A stretch of DNA of 64,000 nucleotides from an uncultured Curtobacterium sp. (GCA_913778205.1 CAJYUW010000023.1:33046-97045), one strand, 5' to 3'. Shown: positions 35,243 to 46,298, counted from the stretch's first letter. The notes: generated from the letters alone by a model not told the origin. Program-made: numbers and translations.

Positions 35243-36173
35243 GGTTGGCTCCAGAGGTGGGGTCGATGGCGTCGCGCAGGGCGTCGCCGAGCAGGCTGGT
35301 GGAGAGGACGGTGGCGACGAGCGTCGCAGCGGGCAGGACGAACAGCCACGGACGGGTGACCGCGGACTGGCTGCCGGCGGCGAGGAGCGTGCCGAGGGAC
35401 ACGTCCGGCACCTGGATGCCGAAGCCGAAGAAGCTCAGGGCGCTCTCCGACAGGATCATCGCCCCGATCCCGAGCGTGGCGTCGATGATGAGCAGCGACG
35501 CGACGTTCGGCAGGATGTGCCGGCGGATGATGGTGAACGAGGGAACGCCCATGAACCGGGCGGCCTTGACGTAGTCGCGTTCGCGCAGGGACATCGTCTG
35601 TCCGCGGATCACGCGCGCCATGATCATCCAGCCGAAGATCGCCAGCCCGATGATGATCGCGACCCAGCTCAGGTTCTTGAAGACCGGGCTGAGGAGCACG
35701 AGGGCGTAGAACGAGGGGATGACGAGCAGGAGGTCGATGCCCCAGACGAGCGCGCGGTCGACGAAGCCGCCGAAGTAGCCCGCGATCGCGCCGACGATGC
35801 CGGCGATCAGGGTCGCGGCCGGGCCGGCGATCAGTCCGATGAGGAGCGACTTCTGCAGGCCGACGAGCGTCTGGGCGTAGATGTCCTGCCCGATGTCGTT
35901 CGTGCCGAACCAGTGCGATGCGCTGGGCGCCATGCCGAAGGCCAGCCCGTCGGAGTCCACCGCGTTCCAGTGGTAGAGGTGCGGGCCGACGAAGGCCCAC
36001 AGGATGATGAGGAGCAGCGCACCGCCACCGATGCGCGCGCGCCAGGTGCCGAACACCTTGCGCCAGAGCGGTGTGCGGCCGCCCTTCACCTCGACGACGT
36101 GTGCCGGGTCGCCGGCCTTGCCGTCACCGGGGTCGCCGGCGGTGGTCGTGGTCGTGGGGTCGAGTACGGACAC
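35235..36173 (-). CDS. peptide ABC transporter permease (OppC type), second system
   Basis: A 312-residue membrane protein with a Thr/Gly-rich cytosolic N-terminus and about six membrane segments from IGGGALLLIILWAFVGPHLY. HWFGTNDIGQDIYAQTLVG is the OppC hallmark loop, and YVKAARFMGVPSFTIIRRH is the EAA loop. It overlaps the ATPase start by eight bases and lies three bases behind the other permease gene. Confidence 0.93.
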   Translation of the reverse strand: MSVLDPTTTTTAGDPGDGKAGDPAHVVEVKGGRTPLWRKVFGTWRARIGGGALLLIILWAFVGPHLYHWNAVDSDGLAFGMAPSASHWFGTNDIGQDIYAQTLVGLQKSLLIGLIAGPAATLIAGIVGAIAGYFGGFVDRALVWGIDLLLVIPSFYALVLLSPVFKNLSWVAIIIGLAIFGWMIMARVIRGQTMSLRERDYVKAARFMGVPSFTIIRRHILPNVASLLIIDATLGIGAMILSESALSFFGFGIQVPDVSLGTLLAAGSQSAVTRPWLFVLPAATLVATVLSTSLLGDALRDAIDPTSGANRD

Positions 36174-36176
36174 GGG

Positions 36177-37157
36177 TCACACCCTCACTCGCGGGTCGAG
36201 CGCGGCGTAGAGCAGGTCCGCGAGGGTGCCTGCGATGAGCACGAGGATCGCCGTGAAGAGGATCGTGCCCGATGCCGCGTTGATGTCGTTGTTGCTGATG
36301 CTCTGGACGAAGTACTCACCCATGCCGTGCCAGCTGAAGACCAGCTCGGTGATGCTCGCTCCGGTCAGGATGAGGCCGAACGAGTAGGCGAAGAAGGTCG
36401 ACATGGGGATGAGCGCCACGCGGACGCCGTGGCGCATGATCGCCGATCCCCGGGTGCGCCCCTTCGAGCGCGCCGTCCGGATGAAGTCGTTCGACAGGAC
36501 GTCGAGCATCGCCGAGCGCTGGTAGCGGGAGTACGAGGCCACCGCGCCGACGGTGAGCGAGATCGTCGGGAGCAACAGGTGCACCAGCCGGTCGCCGAGG
36601 ACGGGGAAGAACCCGGTCACCCCCGGGGTGTACTCGCCGGTGAAGCTGATCACCTGCGTGCCGAGGGAGTTGTTCAGCGTCGTCGCGAGGATCATCAGCA
36701 CGACCGCGATGACGAACGGCGGCGTGGCGAGCACGGCGAACGACAGGTAGGTCGAGACCTGGTCGGAGGTCCGGTACTGCCGGACGGCGTTCCACACGCC
36801 GAGCAGGACGCCGAGGACCGCGCCGAGCAGCGTGCCGATCACGAGCAGCCGGAGGCTCGTACCGGAGCGGGCGATGATGTCGGCCGTGACCTCGGTGCCG
36901 CGGGAACTCAGTCCGAGCGACCCGTGCGTGACGAGGTCCACCCACCAGTTCCACGTGCGCACCAGGAGCGGCACGTTCGGGTCGGCGCCGAGCTTCTGCA
37001 GCGAGGCGTCGATCGTGCCCTGCGGGACCGCGGGGTTCCGGCCGAGGAAGCGAGCCGCGGGGTTCAGCGTGGAACTGGCCAGGAGGTAGCCGAGGGTCGT
37101 CGCGACGATCGTCAGGATCACGTAGTTGACGATCCGCTTCGCGAGGAAAGCAAGCAT
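36177..37157 (-). CDS. peptide ABC transporter permease (OppB type), second system
   Basis: A 326-residue membrane protein. The N-terminus MLAFLAKRIVNYVILTIVAT starts the first segment, and FIRTARSKGRTRGSAIMRH is the EAA loop. SITELVFSWHGMGEYFVQSI matches the OppB C-terminal region. First gene of the minus-strand operon. It is divergent from its likely binding-protein gene at 37412, with a 254-base shared control region. Confidence 0.93.
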   Translation of the reverse strand: MLAFLAKRIVNYVILTIVATTLGYLLASSTLNPAARFLGRNPAVPQGTIDASLQKLGADPNVPLLVRTWNWWVDLVTHGSLGLSSRGTEVTADIIARSGTSLRLLVIGTLLGAVLGVLLGVWNAVRQYRTSDQVSTYLSFAVLATPPFVIAVVLMILATTLNNSLGTQVISFTGEYTPGVTGFFPVLGDRLVHLLLPTISLTVGAVASYSRYQRSAMLDVLSNDFIRTARSKGRTRGSAIMRHGVRVALIPMSTFFAYSFGLILTGASITELVFSWHGMGEYFVQSISNNDINAASGTILFTAILVLIAGTLADLLYAALDPRVRV

Positions 37158-37238
37158 GTACTGGGACCTCAGGGGTGCGGCCGTCCGTCCGGACGGCGTT
37201 GTTCGGTGTCGACAGGTTAGCCGGTCCCGAACCGTGGT

Positions 37239-37250
37239 GGGTGATCACCC
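37239..37250. promoter_or_regulatory. palindrome GGGTGATCACCC in the divergent transporter promoter region
   Basis: A perfect 12-base palindrome between the two divergent transporter starts (37157 minus, 37412 plus). TAACCT on the minus strand of about 37215-37220 could be the permease -10. A shared operator for both directions is an inference. Confidence 0.4.
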
Positions 37251-37302
37251 CGACGCTAGGCTGAAGACGTTACGAGCATGTTTCGATCTGTCGTGGCCAC
37301 TC

Positions 37303-37330
37303 TTGTGCGGTCTTCCGATGTGACTAGGGT
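37303..37330 (+). promoter_or_regulatory. candidate promoter of the second binding-protein gene
   Basis: TTGTGC (37303-37308) and TAGGGT (37325-37330), spacer 16 bases, about 80 bases before the lipoprotein start at 37412. Sequence-only prediction. Confidence 0.4.
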
Positions 37331-37411
37331 TCTTCTCCAACAGGCGTGTCAGCCGGGGGCTGTCGCGTGTCTGCGCTTCGGCGCGAACCACAACGAAAGG
37401 GAATCCTCGCC

Positions 37412-39130
37412 ATGCGAATGAGGATCAAGACGACGGCCGTGCTCGCCACCGCAGCCGCCGCGGCACTCGTGCTCGCGGGCTGCTCGGGCGGCGGGAACGC
37501 CGGAGGAAGCAGCTCGGCCGTCGCGACGTCGTCGCTGAAGTCGACGGGCTGGACCGCCGCTGACCGGGGCGACATCAAGGACGGTGGGTCGCTCACGCTG
37601 CCGATCGACTCGGCTCCCGCGAACTTCCAGATCAGCAACCTCGACTCGGGCACGGTCGACGACCAGACCGTCTCCGGCCTCTACCTGCCGTCGTTCATCC
37701 AGTACAAGGCGAACGGCGAGTGGGAGGCGAACCCGGACTTCGCGGAGTCGGTCGAGCTGACGAAGGACTCCCCGCAGACCGTCGAGATCAAGATCAACCC
37801 GAAGGCCACCTGGTCCGACGGCACGCCGATCACCGAGAAGGACGTCGAGGCCAACTGGAAGGCCCTCAACGGCACGAACAAGGCCTTCTCGCCCCTCGCC
37901 ACCAACGTGTGGGAGGACGTCGACTCGGTCAAGCAGGGCTCGGACGAGCGCGACGTCATCATGACGTTCTCGAAGACGAACGCCGACTGGCCGAGCGTCC
38001 TCGGGAGCATCTACCCGTACTGGGCGATGGAGACCCCGGACGCCTTCAACAAGTCGTGGGCCAAGGGCCCGTACGCGGCCGACGGCAAGACCTACGTCTC
38101 GGGCGGCCCGTACATCGTGAAGTCGTTCGACGCCAACGGCGGCGTGCTCACGTTCGAGAAGAACGCGAAGTGGTGGGGCGACGCGCCGAAGCTCGACACG
38201 ATCGTCTTCAAGACGGTGTCGCGTGACGGTGTCGCGCAGGCCTACGCGAACAAGGAGTTCGACGCCTTCAACCTGAACGGTTCCGCGGACAACTTCAAGA
38301 CGGCGAACAGCCGCAGCGACTCGAAGATCGAGCGCTCGCTCGGCACGACGCAGCGCCAGATCACCCTCAACGGCACCTCCGACGTCTTCAAGGACAAGGA
38401 GGTCCGCCAGGCCTTCGCGCAGTCGATCAACCGTCAGACCGTCGCCCAGGCGATCCTGTCGCCGGTGAAGAGCCCGGTCACGGTGCTCAACAACCTCATC
38501 TACCTGCCGGGTCAGAAGGGCTACACCGACCACGCCTCGAGCGTGTACGGCTACAGCGTCGACAAGGCGAAGCAGAAGCTCGAGGACGCCGGTTGGAAGA
38601 TCGGCTCGGACGGCTACGCGGCCAAGGGCGGCAAGACGCTGTCGGTCCGCTTCGTGATCCCCTCGGGCAACCAGAACTCGGCGAACGTCGCGCAGCTCGT
38701 GCAGCAGCAGACGAAGCTCGCCGGCTTCAAGGTGACGATCGACACCGTGCCGACCGACGACTTCTTCACGAAGTACATCACCACGACGACGCGGAACTTC
38801 GACGCGACGTACTTCGCCTGGCAGGGCACGCCGTTCCCGGTGTCGTCGACCAAGTCGATCTACTACCCGGCCGACGCCGGGCAGAACTACAGCGGCATCA
38901 CCGACGAGTCCCTCGGCAACCTCTGGGACACGGCCAACGGTGAGCTCGACGCCAGCACCCGCATCACGGACGCGAACAAGATCGACAAGGTGATCACGTC
39001 GCTCGCCGGCACGCTGCCGCTGTTCCCGGAGCCCTACGCGTGGGGCGTCCGCAAGGACCTCGTCAACTACGGTCCGGCGCAGTTCCAGCAGTACTCGGTG
39101 AAGTGGCAGGACGTGGGCTACAAGAAGTAA
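37412..39130 (+). CDS. peptide ABC transporter substrate-binding lipoprotein, second system
   Basis: A 572-residue SBP family 5 lipoprotein. The signal segment reads KTTAVLATAAAAALVLAGC, with the lipobox LAGC. The body has NFQISNLDSGTVDDQ, TITEKDVEANWKALNG-like contacts (APITEKDVEANWK at residue about 140) and FAQSINRQTVAQAIL. It probably feeds the 33098-37157 operon on the opposite strand. ATG 37412 is chosen because the signal peptide begins there. A GAAAGG box precedes it. Confidence 0.92.
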   Translation: MRMRIKTTAVLATAAAAALVLAGCSGGGNAGGSSSAVATSSLKSTGWTAADRGDIKDGGSLTLPIDSAPANFQISNLDSGTVDDQTVSGLYLPSFIQYKANGEWEANPDFAESVELTKDSPQTVEIKINPKATWSDGTPITEKDVEANWKALNGTNKAFSPLATNVWEDVDSVKQGSDERDVIMTFSKTNADWPSVLGSIYPYWAMETPDAFNKSWAKGPYAADGKTYVSGGPYIVKSFDANGGVLTFEKNAKWWGDAPKLDTIVFKTVSRDGVAQAYANKEFDAFNLNGSADNFKTANSRSDSKIERSLGTTQRQITLNGTSDVFKDKEVRQAFAQSINRQTVAQAILSPVKSPVTVLNNLIYLPGQKGYTDHASSVYGYSVDKAKQKLEDAGWKIGSDGYAAKGGKTLSVRFVIPSGNQNSANVAQLVQQQTKLAGFKVTIDTVPTDDFFTKYITTTTRNFDATYFAWQGTPFPVSSTKSIYYPADAGQNYSGITDESLGNLWDTANGELDASTRITDANKIDKVITSLAGTLPLFPEPYAWGVRKDLVNYGPAQFQQYSVKWQDVGYKK

Positions 39131-39143
39131 GCTCCCTCCGCGG

Positions 39144-39174
39144 GATACCCCTGATGCCGACGGCATTGGGGGTA
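39144..39174 (+). terminator. intrinsic terminator after the second binding-protein gene
   Basis: ATACCCC...ATGCC and GGCAT...GGGGTAT pair around a small loop, followed by a short T run (TTT). It begins 14 bases after the stop. Confidence 0.7.
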
Positions 39175-39385
39175 TTTCGCTGTGGTTGGCGACCTCCCGA
39201 CCGACAATCGAGGACTCCTTTCTGTGCGGTCGAGGTCGGACAAGCGCAATGGTCTTCTCGCAGCACCCAAGGCGGGCGACTGCTGCCTTTGTCGGAGTTC
39301 AGAATTCGCGGTTGAAACATGAGGTCTGGTCTGACATGATTCAACAGGCGGTAGGGGTTACCGTGACCATGAATTTGGGGGAAAA

Positions 39386-39850
39386 ATGCGGGTAAAGAAA
39401 CTCTTCGTTGGCGTGATCGCGATGTCGATGGCCATAGTTGCATTCAGCGCCTCAGCAGCGAACGCCGCAGAGGTGGTCATCGTGCACATTGGCAGTAGCA
39501 CGGTCGTCGGCGCCTCGAACACGTACAAGGATCTCGACGGCAAGACCAACGTCTTCCGCACAGTCGCAACGTTCAGTGAGGTGAAGTCATCCAGCGCCCG
39601 TTTGGTGAGTTTCCGCGTCTGCTTCAGTCGGACTGGCGGCGGGCAAGCCACGATCTCCCCTTACACGCGAAACCAGAGCGGGGCTGAGGGTACCTTCTGG
39701 GATTCGGGTGTGTACAAGGTCATCACCTCGGGAACCTGCTACACCTACAAGCCCAACAAGGTCTACAGCAAGGGCGGCACTGGGGAAATTGTGCGCGTGG
39801 TGAATCGAGTCTCGCCCAACCGCGAGGAGATCGTCGGATTCTATCGCTGA
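39386..39850 (+). CDS. GC-poor secreted protein of unknown function
   Basis: A 154-residue protein with an N-terminal signal peptide (MRVKKLFVGVIAMSMAIVAF, cleavage near SAANAAE). The mature part is about 125 residues, beta-rich, with two cysteines (VCFSRTGGG and GTCYTYKP) that could form a disulphide. GC content and codon choice are clearly lower than in all neighbours, as is the 250-base stretch upstream (39131-39385). No family recognised. It looks recently acquired. A GGGGGAAAA box precedes the ATG. Confidence 0.7.
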   Translation: MRVKKLFVGVIAMSMAIVAFSASAANAAEVVIVHIGSSTVVGASNTYKDLDGKTNVFRTVATFSEVKSSSARLVSFRVCFSRTGGGQATISPYTRNQSGAEGTFWDSGVYKVITSGTCYTYKPNKVYSKGGTGEIVRVVNRVSPNREEIVGFYR

Positions 39851-40001
39851 CGAGAGCTTCGCTTAAGACTGTTGCTGTCAGCCTGGTCTCCGACAAGCGT
39901 CATTCTGAGCTGGCCGGTGCCTCGTCCCTCAGCCTGTCCGCCGCTACGCGTGTTCTTCGCGACGGCTAGGCAAACGAAGAGGGCGTGTGCCTGAAGATGT
40001 G

Positions 40002-40030
40002 ACACCCCCGACGTTCTGCGTCGGGGGTGT
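40002..40030. terminator. hairpin between the secreted protein and the PH-like pseudogene
   Basis: ACACCCCCGACG and CGTCGGGGGTGT pair perfectly around TTCTG. It stands at the right end of the GC-poor stretch, between convergent units. No gene is supported in 39851-40056. Confidence 0.75.
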
Positions 40031-40056
40031 TACGTTCCGCGTGGGCGCCGCGGCGC

Positions 40057-40480
40057 TCAGGGCGACGCGGCCGCCAGGGTCGAGACGAAGGCGAGGACCA
40101 CGATCACGAGGATCGTCCACCCGTGCACGCGGTGCGTGATCGGCGCAGCGGTCACGGCCGCCGGAGGCGGGCCGTCCGCCTCGGGCGGCGCCGGGACGAA
40201 GCCGCGGATCCGCTCGGCCGCAGCGTCGACATCGAGGCGGCTCACGCTTCTTGGAAGACCGTCGACCATCGAGCCGAGCCGAGCCGACCTGCGGGACGCC
40301 CTCGCTCGTGACGACCTCGAGGCCGTACTCAATGCGGATCTCGGTGATGCGTCGCCAGGGGTAGATGCTGGTGCGCCGGACGTCGACGATCCGCAGGTGG
40401 TCGTCGGTGAGCTCGAAGCGCGGACGCCAAAAGACGGCCCACGCGATGAACGCGATGCAGAAGTCCGGCGGGTCGGCCCG
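40057..40480 (-). pseudogene. decayed paralogue of the PH-like membrane protein at 40736
   Basis: One frame reads FCIAFIAWAVFWRPRFELTD then HLRIVDVRRTSIYPWRRITE, matching FLAFVGWAVFWRPRIVLTPE and LRIVDVRRTSTYAWRRVTE of the neighbour. After GLEVVTSEGVPQ the match jumps to a second frame (RSVSRLDVDAAAERIRGFVP and GPPPAAVTAAPITHRVHGW), ending LAAASP. The neighbour's bridging segment RTWIATRPTA is absent. So a small deletion plus frameshift split the gene. The 5' third is also missing. A further coding-like scrap at 40560-40690 (minus) is not identified. Confidence 0.65.
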
Positions 40481-40735
40481 AGCCTGGCGTGTCCCGCCCC
40501 CGGCGTGTCGGGCGCCAGGGGGTCAAGACCGTGACAGATAGACCGCGGGTCCGCTCGGCCTGCGCGAGCGCCGCTGCCGGATCGTCGATGCCGACGGTGC
40601 TGACCCCGAGGGGCCCGAGGTCGACGACGCCGGCCTGGACCTGACGCCAGACGCGAAACACGGTCTCCTCCGAGCACGTCCACGAGCCGCGCACCGCCCC
40701 CGGGAGCGCGCCCCGTCGTCCGCGGCGGGGCCGCG

Positions 40736-41275
40736 TCAGAGCTGCGCGGCCGCCATCGTCGCGACGAGTCCGAGCACGATGAGCGCGAGGACGGACCAGC
40801 CGTGGGCGCGGTGCACGACCGGGGCGGCCGTGACGGTCGCCGGAGGCGGGCCGTCCTGCTCGGCCTCCGCGGGGACCATCGCGCGCACCTCGTCAGCCGC
40901 GGCCTCGACGCTGAGCCGCACCGTGCCTCCAGGCCAGAGCGAACCGAGACGGGCCGTGGGCCGCGTCGCGATCCAGGTGCGTCGGACGCCCTCGCTCGAG
41001 ACGATCTCGAGACCGTACTTGGTGCGGACCTCGGTGACGCGCCGCCAGGCGTAGGTGCTCGTGCGGCGGACGTCGACGATGCGGAGCTCCTCGGGTGTGA
41101 GCACGATCCGGGGCCGCCAGAACACGGCCCAGCCGACGAACGCGAGGAACAGGCTCGGGAGGGGCGCCAACCAGGGGGATCCGTCGCCGACGACCGCGAG
41201 GGGGACGAGCACGACGGACACGGCCCACAGCACGACGGCGAGGACGCGCATCCCGGGCGCGACGATGATGGTCAC
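40736..41275 (-). CDS. small PH-like membrane protein
   Basis: A 179-residue membrane protein. Two N-terminal hydrophobic segments (VLAVVLWAVSVVLVPLAVV, SLFLAFVGWAVFW) precede a PH-like beta domain (RIVLTPEELRIVDVRRTSTY through VRRTWIATR). A C-terminal anchor (GWSVLALIVLGLVATMAAA) ends it. TACCCT (minus strand of 41282-41287) six bases before GTG 41275 supports the start. A broken copy lies downstream. Function unknown; it resembles actinobacterial membrane proteins of the 32297 type. Confidence 0.7.
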   Translation of the reverse strand: MTIIVAPGMRVLAVVLWAVSVVLVPLAVVGDGSPWLAPLPSLFLAFVGWAVFWRPRIVLTPEELRIVDVRRTSTYAWRRVTEVRTKYGLEIVSSEGVRRTWIATRPTARLGSLWPGGTVRLSVEAAADEVRAMVPAEAEQDGPPPATVTAAPVVHRAHGWSVLALIVLGLVATMAAAQL

Positions 41276-41288
41276 CCGTCCAGGGTAG

Positions 41289-41406
41289 GAGAGTGCCTCC
41301 CCTCAGTGCGCGCTGTGGCGTCCGGGGCGTGGGTGTTTCGAGAGTGCCTCCCCTCGGTGCGCGCTGTGGCGTCCGGGGAGTGGGTGTTCCGAGAGTGCCT
41401 CCCCGG
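41289..41406. repeat. 51-base tandem repeat next to the PH-like gene promoter
   Basis: Units starting GAGAGTGCCTCCCC lie at 41289, 41340 and (partial) 41391. The first unit begins right behind the -10 of the PH-like gene. The rest of 41407-41569 shows no gene. Confidence 0.85.
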
Positions 41407-41569
41407 AGACATCCGGGGAGCGGGTGTGACACACCGGCGCGTATCTCCGGACGACCCGATTCTCCGGGGAGGCAAGTCCGTGTCGGACCTCTCGTCCCGT
41501 CAATGGTCCCCGGACCCCTGTTCGGGTGTCAATAGCCGAGCCTGGGAGATCCCGGAGACCGACACGCCG

Positions 41570-42049
41570 TCAGGAGACGATCTGCTCGATCTGTTCGCGG
41601 ATGACCCCGGCCTTCGGGAACCGCAGCCCGACGAGTCCGACGTGCCGCCACCGGACCACGCCGTCCGGCCCGACCAGGAACACCGAGCGGCGGAGGCCGA
41701 TCCCGGGCGCGCGGACGCCGTAGGACCGCACGACGGCGCCGGACGGGTCGCTGAGGAGCGGGAACGTCAGTGACGACCCGCGGGCGAAGTCCTCGTGCGA
41801 GTCGAGCGCCTGCGGGCTGATGCCCCACACGACCGCGCCGAGCTCGTCGGGGTCGTCGAGCTCCTCCTGGTAGCTGCAGAGCTGTGCGCTGCAGACCGGG
41901 GTGGCGTCGCCCGGGTAGAACGCGAGGACGACCGTGCGTCCGATCTGGGCGGAGAGGTCGTAGACGCCGTCGGTCCGGGTGCCACCGCGGATGACGGTCC
42001 CGGCGAGGCTGAAGGGCGGCGCTGGTTCGCCGACCTCGGGGATGCTCAT
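41570..42049 (-). CDS. peroxiredoxin (PrxQ/BCP type)
   Basis: A 159-residue thioredoxin-fold peroxidase that reduces hydroperoxides in the cytosol. FYPGDATPVCSAQLCSY contains the peroxidatic Cys53 and the resolving Cys58 five residues later, the PrxQ-alpha arrangement. ATG 42049 is supported by TACCGT (minus strand of 42056-42061) six bases upstream. No operon partner is seen. Confidence 0.92.
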   Translation of the reverse strand: MSIPEVGEPAPPFSLAGTVIRGGTRTDGVYDLSAQIGRTVVLAFYPGDATPVCSAQLCSYQEELDDPDELGAVVWGISPQALDSHEDFARGSSLTFPLLSDPSGAVVRSYGVRAPGIGLRRSVFLVGPDGVVRWRHVGLVGLRFPKAGVIREQIEQIVS

Positions 42050-42155
42050 GCGCTCACGGTAGGGCCAGGGGGTCCGTGATCGGACCTGGATCGCTGTGGA
42101 TGAGCTGTGCGGACCCCGAACTGGGGTGCGGGTGGCCGGTGGCGCGGACCGAGGG

Positions 42156-42905
42156 TCAGCGGAAGAGCGAGGGGAACGACGCCGCCACCCAGGGGTAGCC
42201 GACGAAGACGACCGCGTCGAGCAGGCAGTGCGTGATGACGAGGGGGAGGAGCCGCCCCCACTTCGTGTAGATCCAGCCGAAGACGACGCCCATGACGGCG
42301 TTCCCGACGAACGCCCCGAAGCCCTGGTACAGGTGGTAGCTCCCGCGCAGGACCGCGGTGGACAGGATGACCTGCCACCGCCCCCACCCGAGGCCGCCGA
42401 GCCGCTCGTAGAGGTACCCGATCACGATGACCTCCTCCTGCAGGCCCGAGCGGATCGCCGAGAGCAGGAGCACCGGCACCGTCCACCAGTACGAGTCGAG
42501 CGCCGCGGGGTCCACGTTCACGGTGATGCCGAGTGCTCGGCCCGTGAAGTACAGCGCGAGGCCCGGGATGCCGATGCACAGGGCGATCAGGGCGGCGCCG
42601 CCGAGGTCGGGCTGCACCCGGAACCGGTCGATGCCGAGCCGGCCCAGGTGCGGGCGGGTCGTGCTCCACAGGAGGAAGCAGACGAGCGCGACCGGGGCGA
42701 GATCGATCGCGATGCCGACGAGCTGCCGCGCGAGGTCGACGTACTGCACCGTGGTGGTCGACGTGTTCAGCGCGGTGGACTGCTGCCCGAGCGGCGTCGT
42801 CTGCGACAGGTCGTCGATGATCTGCAGGATCGAGTACAGCGCGCTGCCGCCGAGCGACAGCATGAGGACGATCGTGACCTCGATCCACGTTCGCCGTCGG
42901 CTCAT
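42156..42905 (-). CDS. CPBP-family intramembrane glutamic endopeptidase
   Basis: A 249-residue membrane protein with about seven hydrophobic segments. The Glu pair Glu157-Glu158 in LQEEVIVIGYLYERL is the CPBP/Abi motif, followed by further His residues in RGSYHLYQGFG and VITHCLLDAV. Family members are CAAX-like proteases, some linked to bacteriocin immunity. The start at 42905 follows an AGGAG box. It is divergent from typA. No bacteriocin gene is visible. Confidence 0.85.
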   Translation of the reverse strand: MSRRRTWIEVTIVLMLSLGGSALYSILQIIDDLSQTTPLGQQSTALNTSTTTVQYVDLARQLVGIAIDLAPVALVCFLLWSTTRPHLGRLGIDRFRVQPDLGGAALIALCIGIPGLALYFTGRALGITVNVDPAALDSYWWTVPVLLLSAIRSGLQEEVIVIGYLYERLGGLGWGRWQVILSTAVLRGSYHLYQGFGAFVGNAVMGVVFGWIYTKWGRLLPLVITHCLLDAVVFVGYPWVAASFPSLFR

Positions 42906-43043
42906 GCGCTGTACTCCTGTCGGTTGCGAACTACCGGTAGACTGGCGTGTCGGGCGTTCTGCCCACCTCCGGGCAGTGCCACCGCGGCGCGAGCGCCACA
43001 GTCGGCCGCCCGATCTTCTTCCGAACACCAAAGGATGTCCTGT

Positions 43044-44966
<1,923 letters not shown>

Positions 44967-45032
44967 GTACGTCGCGTCGGCACGTCGCGTCGGCGCGTCG
45001 CGTCAGCAGCAGCCGGGAGGCCCGTCCTCCGT

Positions 45033-45073
45033 CCGACGGCCCGGTCACCTCGTCGAGGTGGCCGGGCCGTCGG
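45033..45073. terminator. hairpin after typA
   Basis: The arm CCGACGGCCCGGTCACCTC pairs with GAGGTGGCCGGGCCGTCGG over 19 positions with one wobble and a three-base loop. It lies just upstream of the amidohydrolase -10 (45092). A short triplication of ACGTCGCGTCGGC-like units precedes it at 44967-45006. Confidence 0.8.
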
Positions 45074-45104
45074 CATGTCACGGCCCGGTTGTACGGTGGT
45101 CCGC

Positions 45105-46298
45105 GTGACGTTCGATCTGCTTGCCATCTACCAGGACCTGCACGCGCACCCGGAGCTCGGTTTCCAGGAGCACCGGACCGCGGGGGTGATCGCCGAGCGG
45201 CTCGCGGAGCTGTCCGGCGTCGCGGTCACGACGGGCGTGGGCGGAACGGGCGTCGTCGCGGTGCTCGAGAACGGCGAGGGACCGACGATCTGGCTCCGCG
45301 CGGACATGGACGGGCTGCCCGTGCAGGAGCGCACCGGCCTGCCCTACGCGAGCGAGCACACCGGCCAGGACGAGTCCGGTGCCACCGTGGCCACGATGCA
45401 CGCGTGCGGGCACGACATCCACGTGACCTGGCTCCTCGGCGCGCTCGAACGGCTCGTCGCGACCACGGACGAGTGGCAGGGCACGGTCGTCGCGGTGTTC
45501 CAGCCGGCCGAGGAGGTCATCTCCGGTGCGCGGGCGATGATCGACGACGGGCTCGTCGAGCGGTTCCCGACGCCCGACGTCGTCCTCGGCCAGCACTCCG
45601 CGCCGGCACCGGTCGGCACGGTCGCGGTCGGTTCCGGCCCGGTGATGGCGTCGAGCGACCGCCTGACGATCACGTTCAACGGCCGCGGCGCGCACGGGTC
45701 CGCCCCGCAGGCGTCCCTCGACCCGATCGTGACCGCGGCGTCGGCCGTGGTCCGGCTGCAGACGGTCGTCGCGCGCGAGGTCGCCCCGAGCGACGCCGGG
45801 GTCGTCACGGTCGGGTCGTTCCACGCCGGCACACGGCCGAACATCATCCCGGACCAGGCCGTCATCGAGATCTCCACCCGGGCGCGCAACGAGGAGACCC
45901 GCGCGCGCATCATCGCCTCGATCGAACGGATCGTCCGCGCCGAGAGCGACGCCGGCGGTCTCCCGGAACCGACGATCGAGCGGGCCCCCGGCGCCGACGT
46001 GCTCGTGAACGACCCGGAGCAGGCCGCGAAGGTCCTCGCCGCGGTCCGCGACGTCGTCCCGAACGCGATCGACCTCGAGTCGGGCCTGGCGATGGCGTCG
46101 GAGGACGTCGGCCAGCTCGCCACCGCGGCGGGCGTGCCGATCGTGTACTGGTTCACCGGCATCACCGACCCGGAGCTGTTCCGCACCGGGCAGGAGATCC
46201 CGAGCAACCACTCGCCCTTCTACGCACCCCGGGCCGAGACGTCGATCCCGGTCGGTGTGGACGCCGCCGTGGCGGCGGCACGGGCGTACCTGGCCTGA
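45105..46298 (+). CDS. M20 family amidohydrolase
   Basis: A 397-residue zinc-type amidohydrolase. HAHPELGFQEHRTAG is the family opening, RADMDGLPVQERTGLPYASE the metal region, MHACGHDIHVTWLLGA the His/Asp motif, and VFQPAEEVISGARAMI the Glu motif. The pattern is of hippuricase/IAA-amino acid hydrolase-like enzymes, which cleave N-acyl or N-amide bonds. GTG 45105 is chosen: TACGGT (45092-45097) lies seven bases before it. Confidence 0.9.
   Translation: MTFDLLAIYQDLHAHPELGFQEHRTAGVIAERLAELSGVAVTTGVGGTGVVAVLENGEGPTIWLRADMDGLPVQERTGLPYASEHTGQDESGATVATMHACGHDIHVTWLLGALERLVATTDEWQGTVVAVFQPAEEVISGARAMIDDGLVERFPTPDVVLGQHSAPAPVGTVAVGSGPVMASSDRLTITFNGRGAHGSAPQASLDPIVTAASAVVRLQTVVAREVAPSDAGVVTVGSFHAGTRPNIIPDQAVIEISTRARNEETRARIIASIERIVRAESDAGGLPEPTIERAPGADVLVNDPEQAAKVLAAVRDVVPNAIDLESGLAMASEDVGQLATAAGVPIVYWFTGITDPELFRTGQEIPSNHSPFYAPRAETSIPVGVDAAVAAARAYLA

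Noticed and set aside
42156..42905. Bacteriocin immunity role for the CPBP protease
   Set aside because: No bacteriocin precursor, transporter or processing gene is visible nearby.
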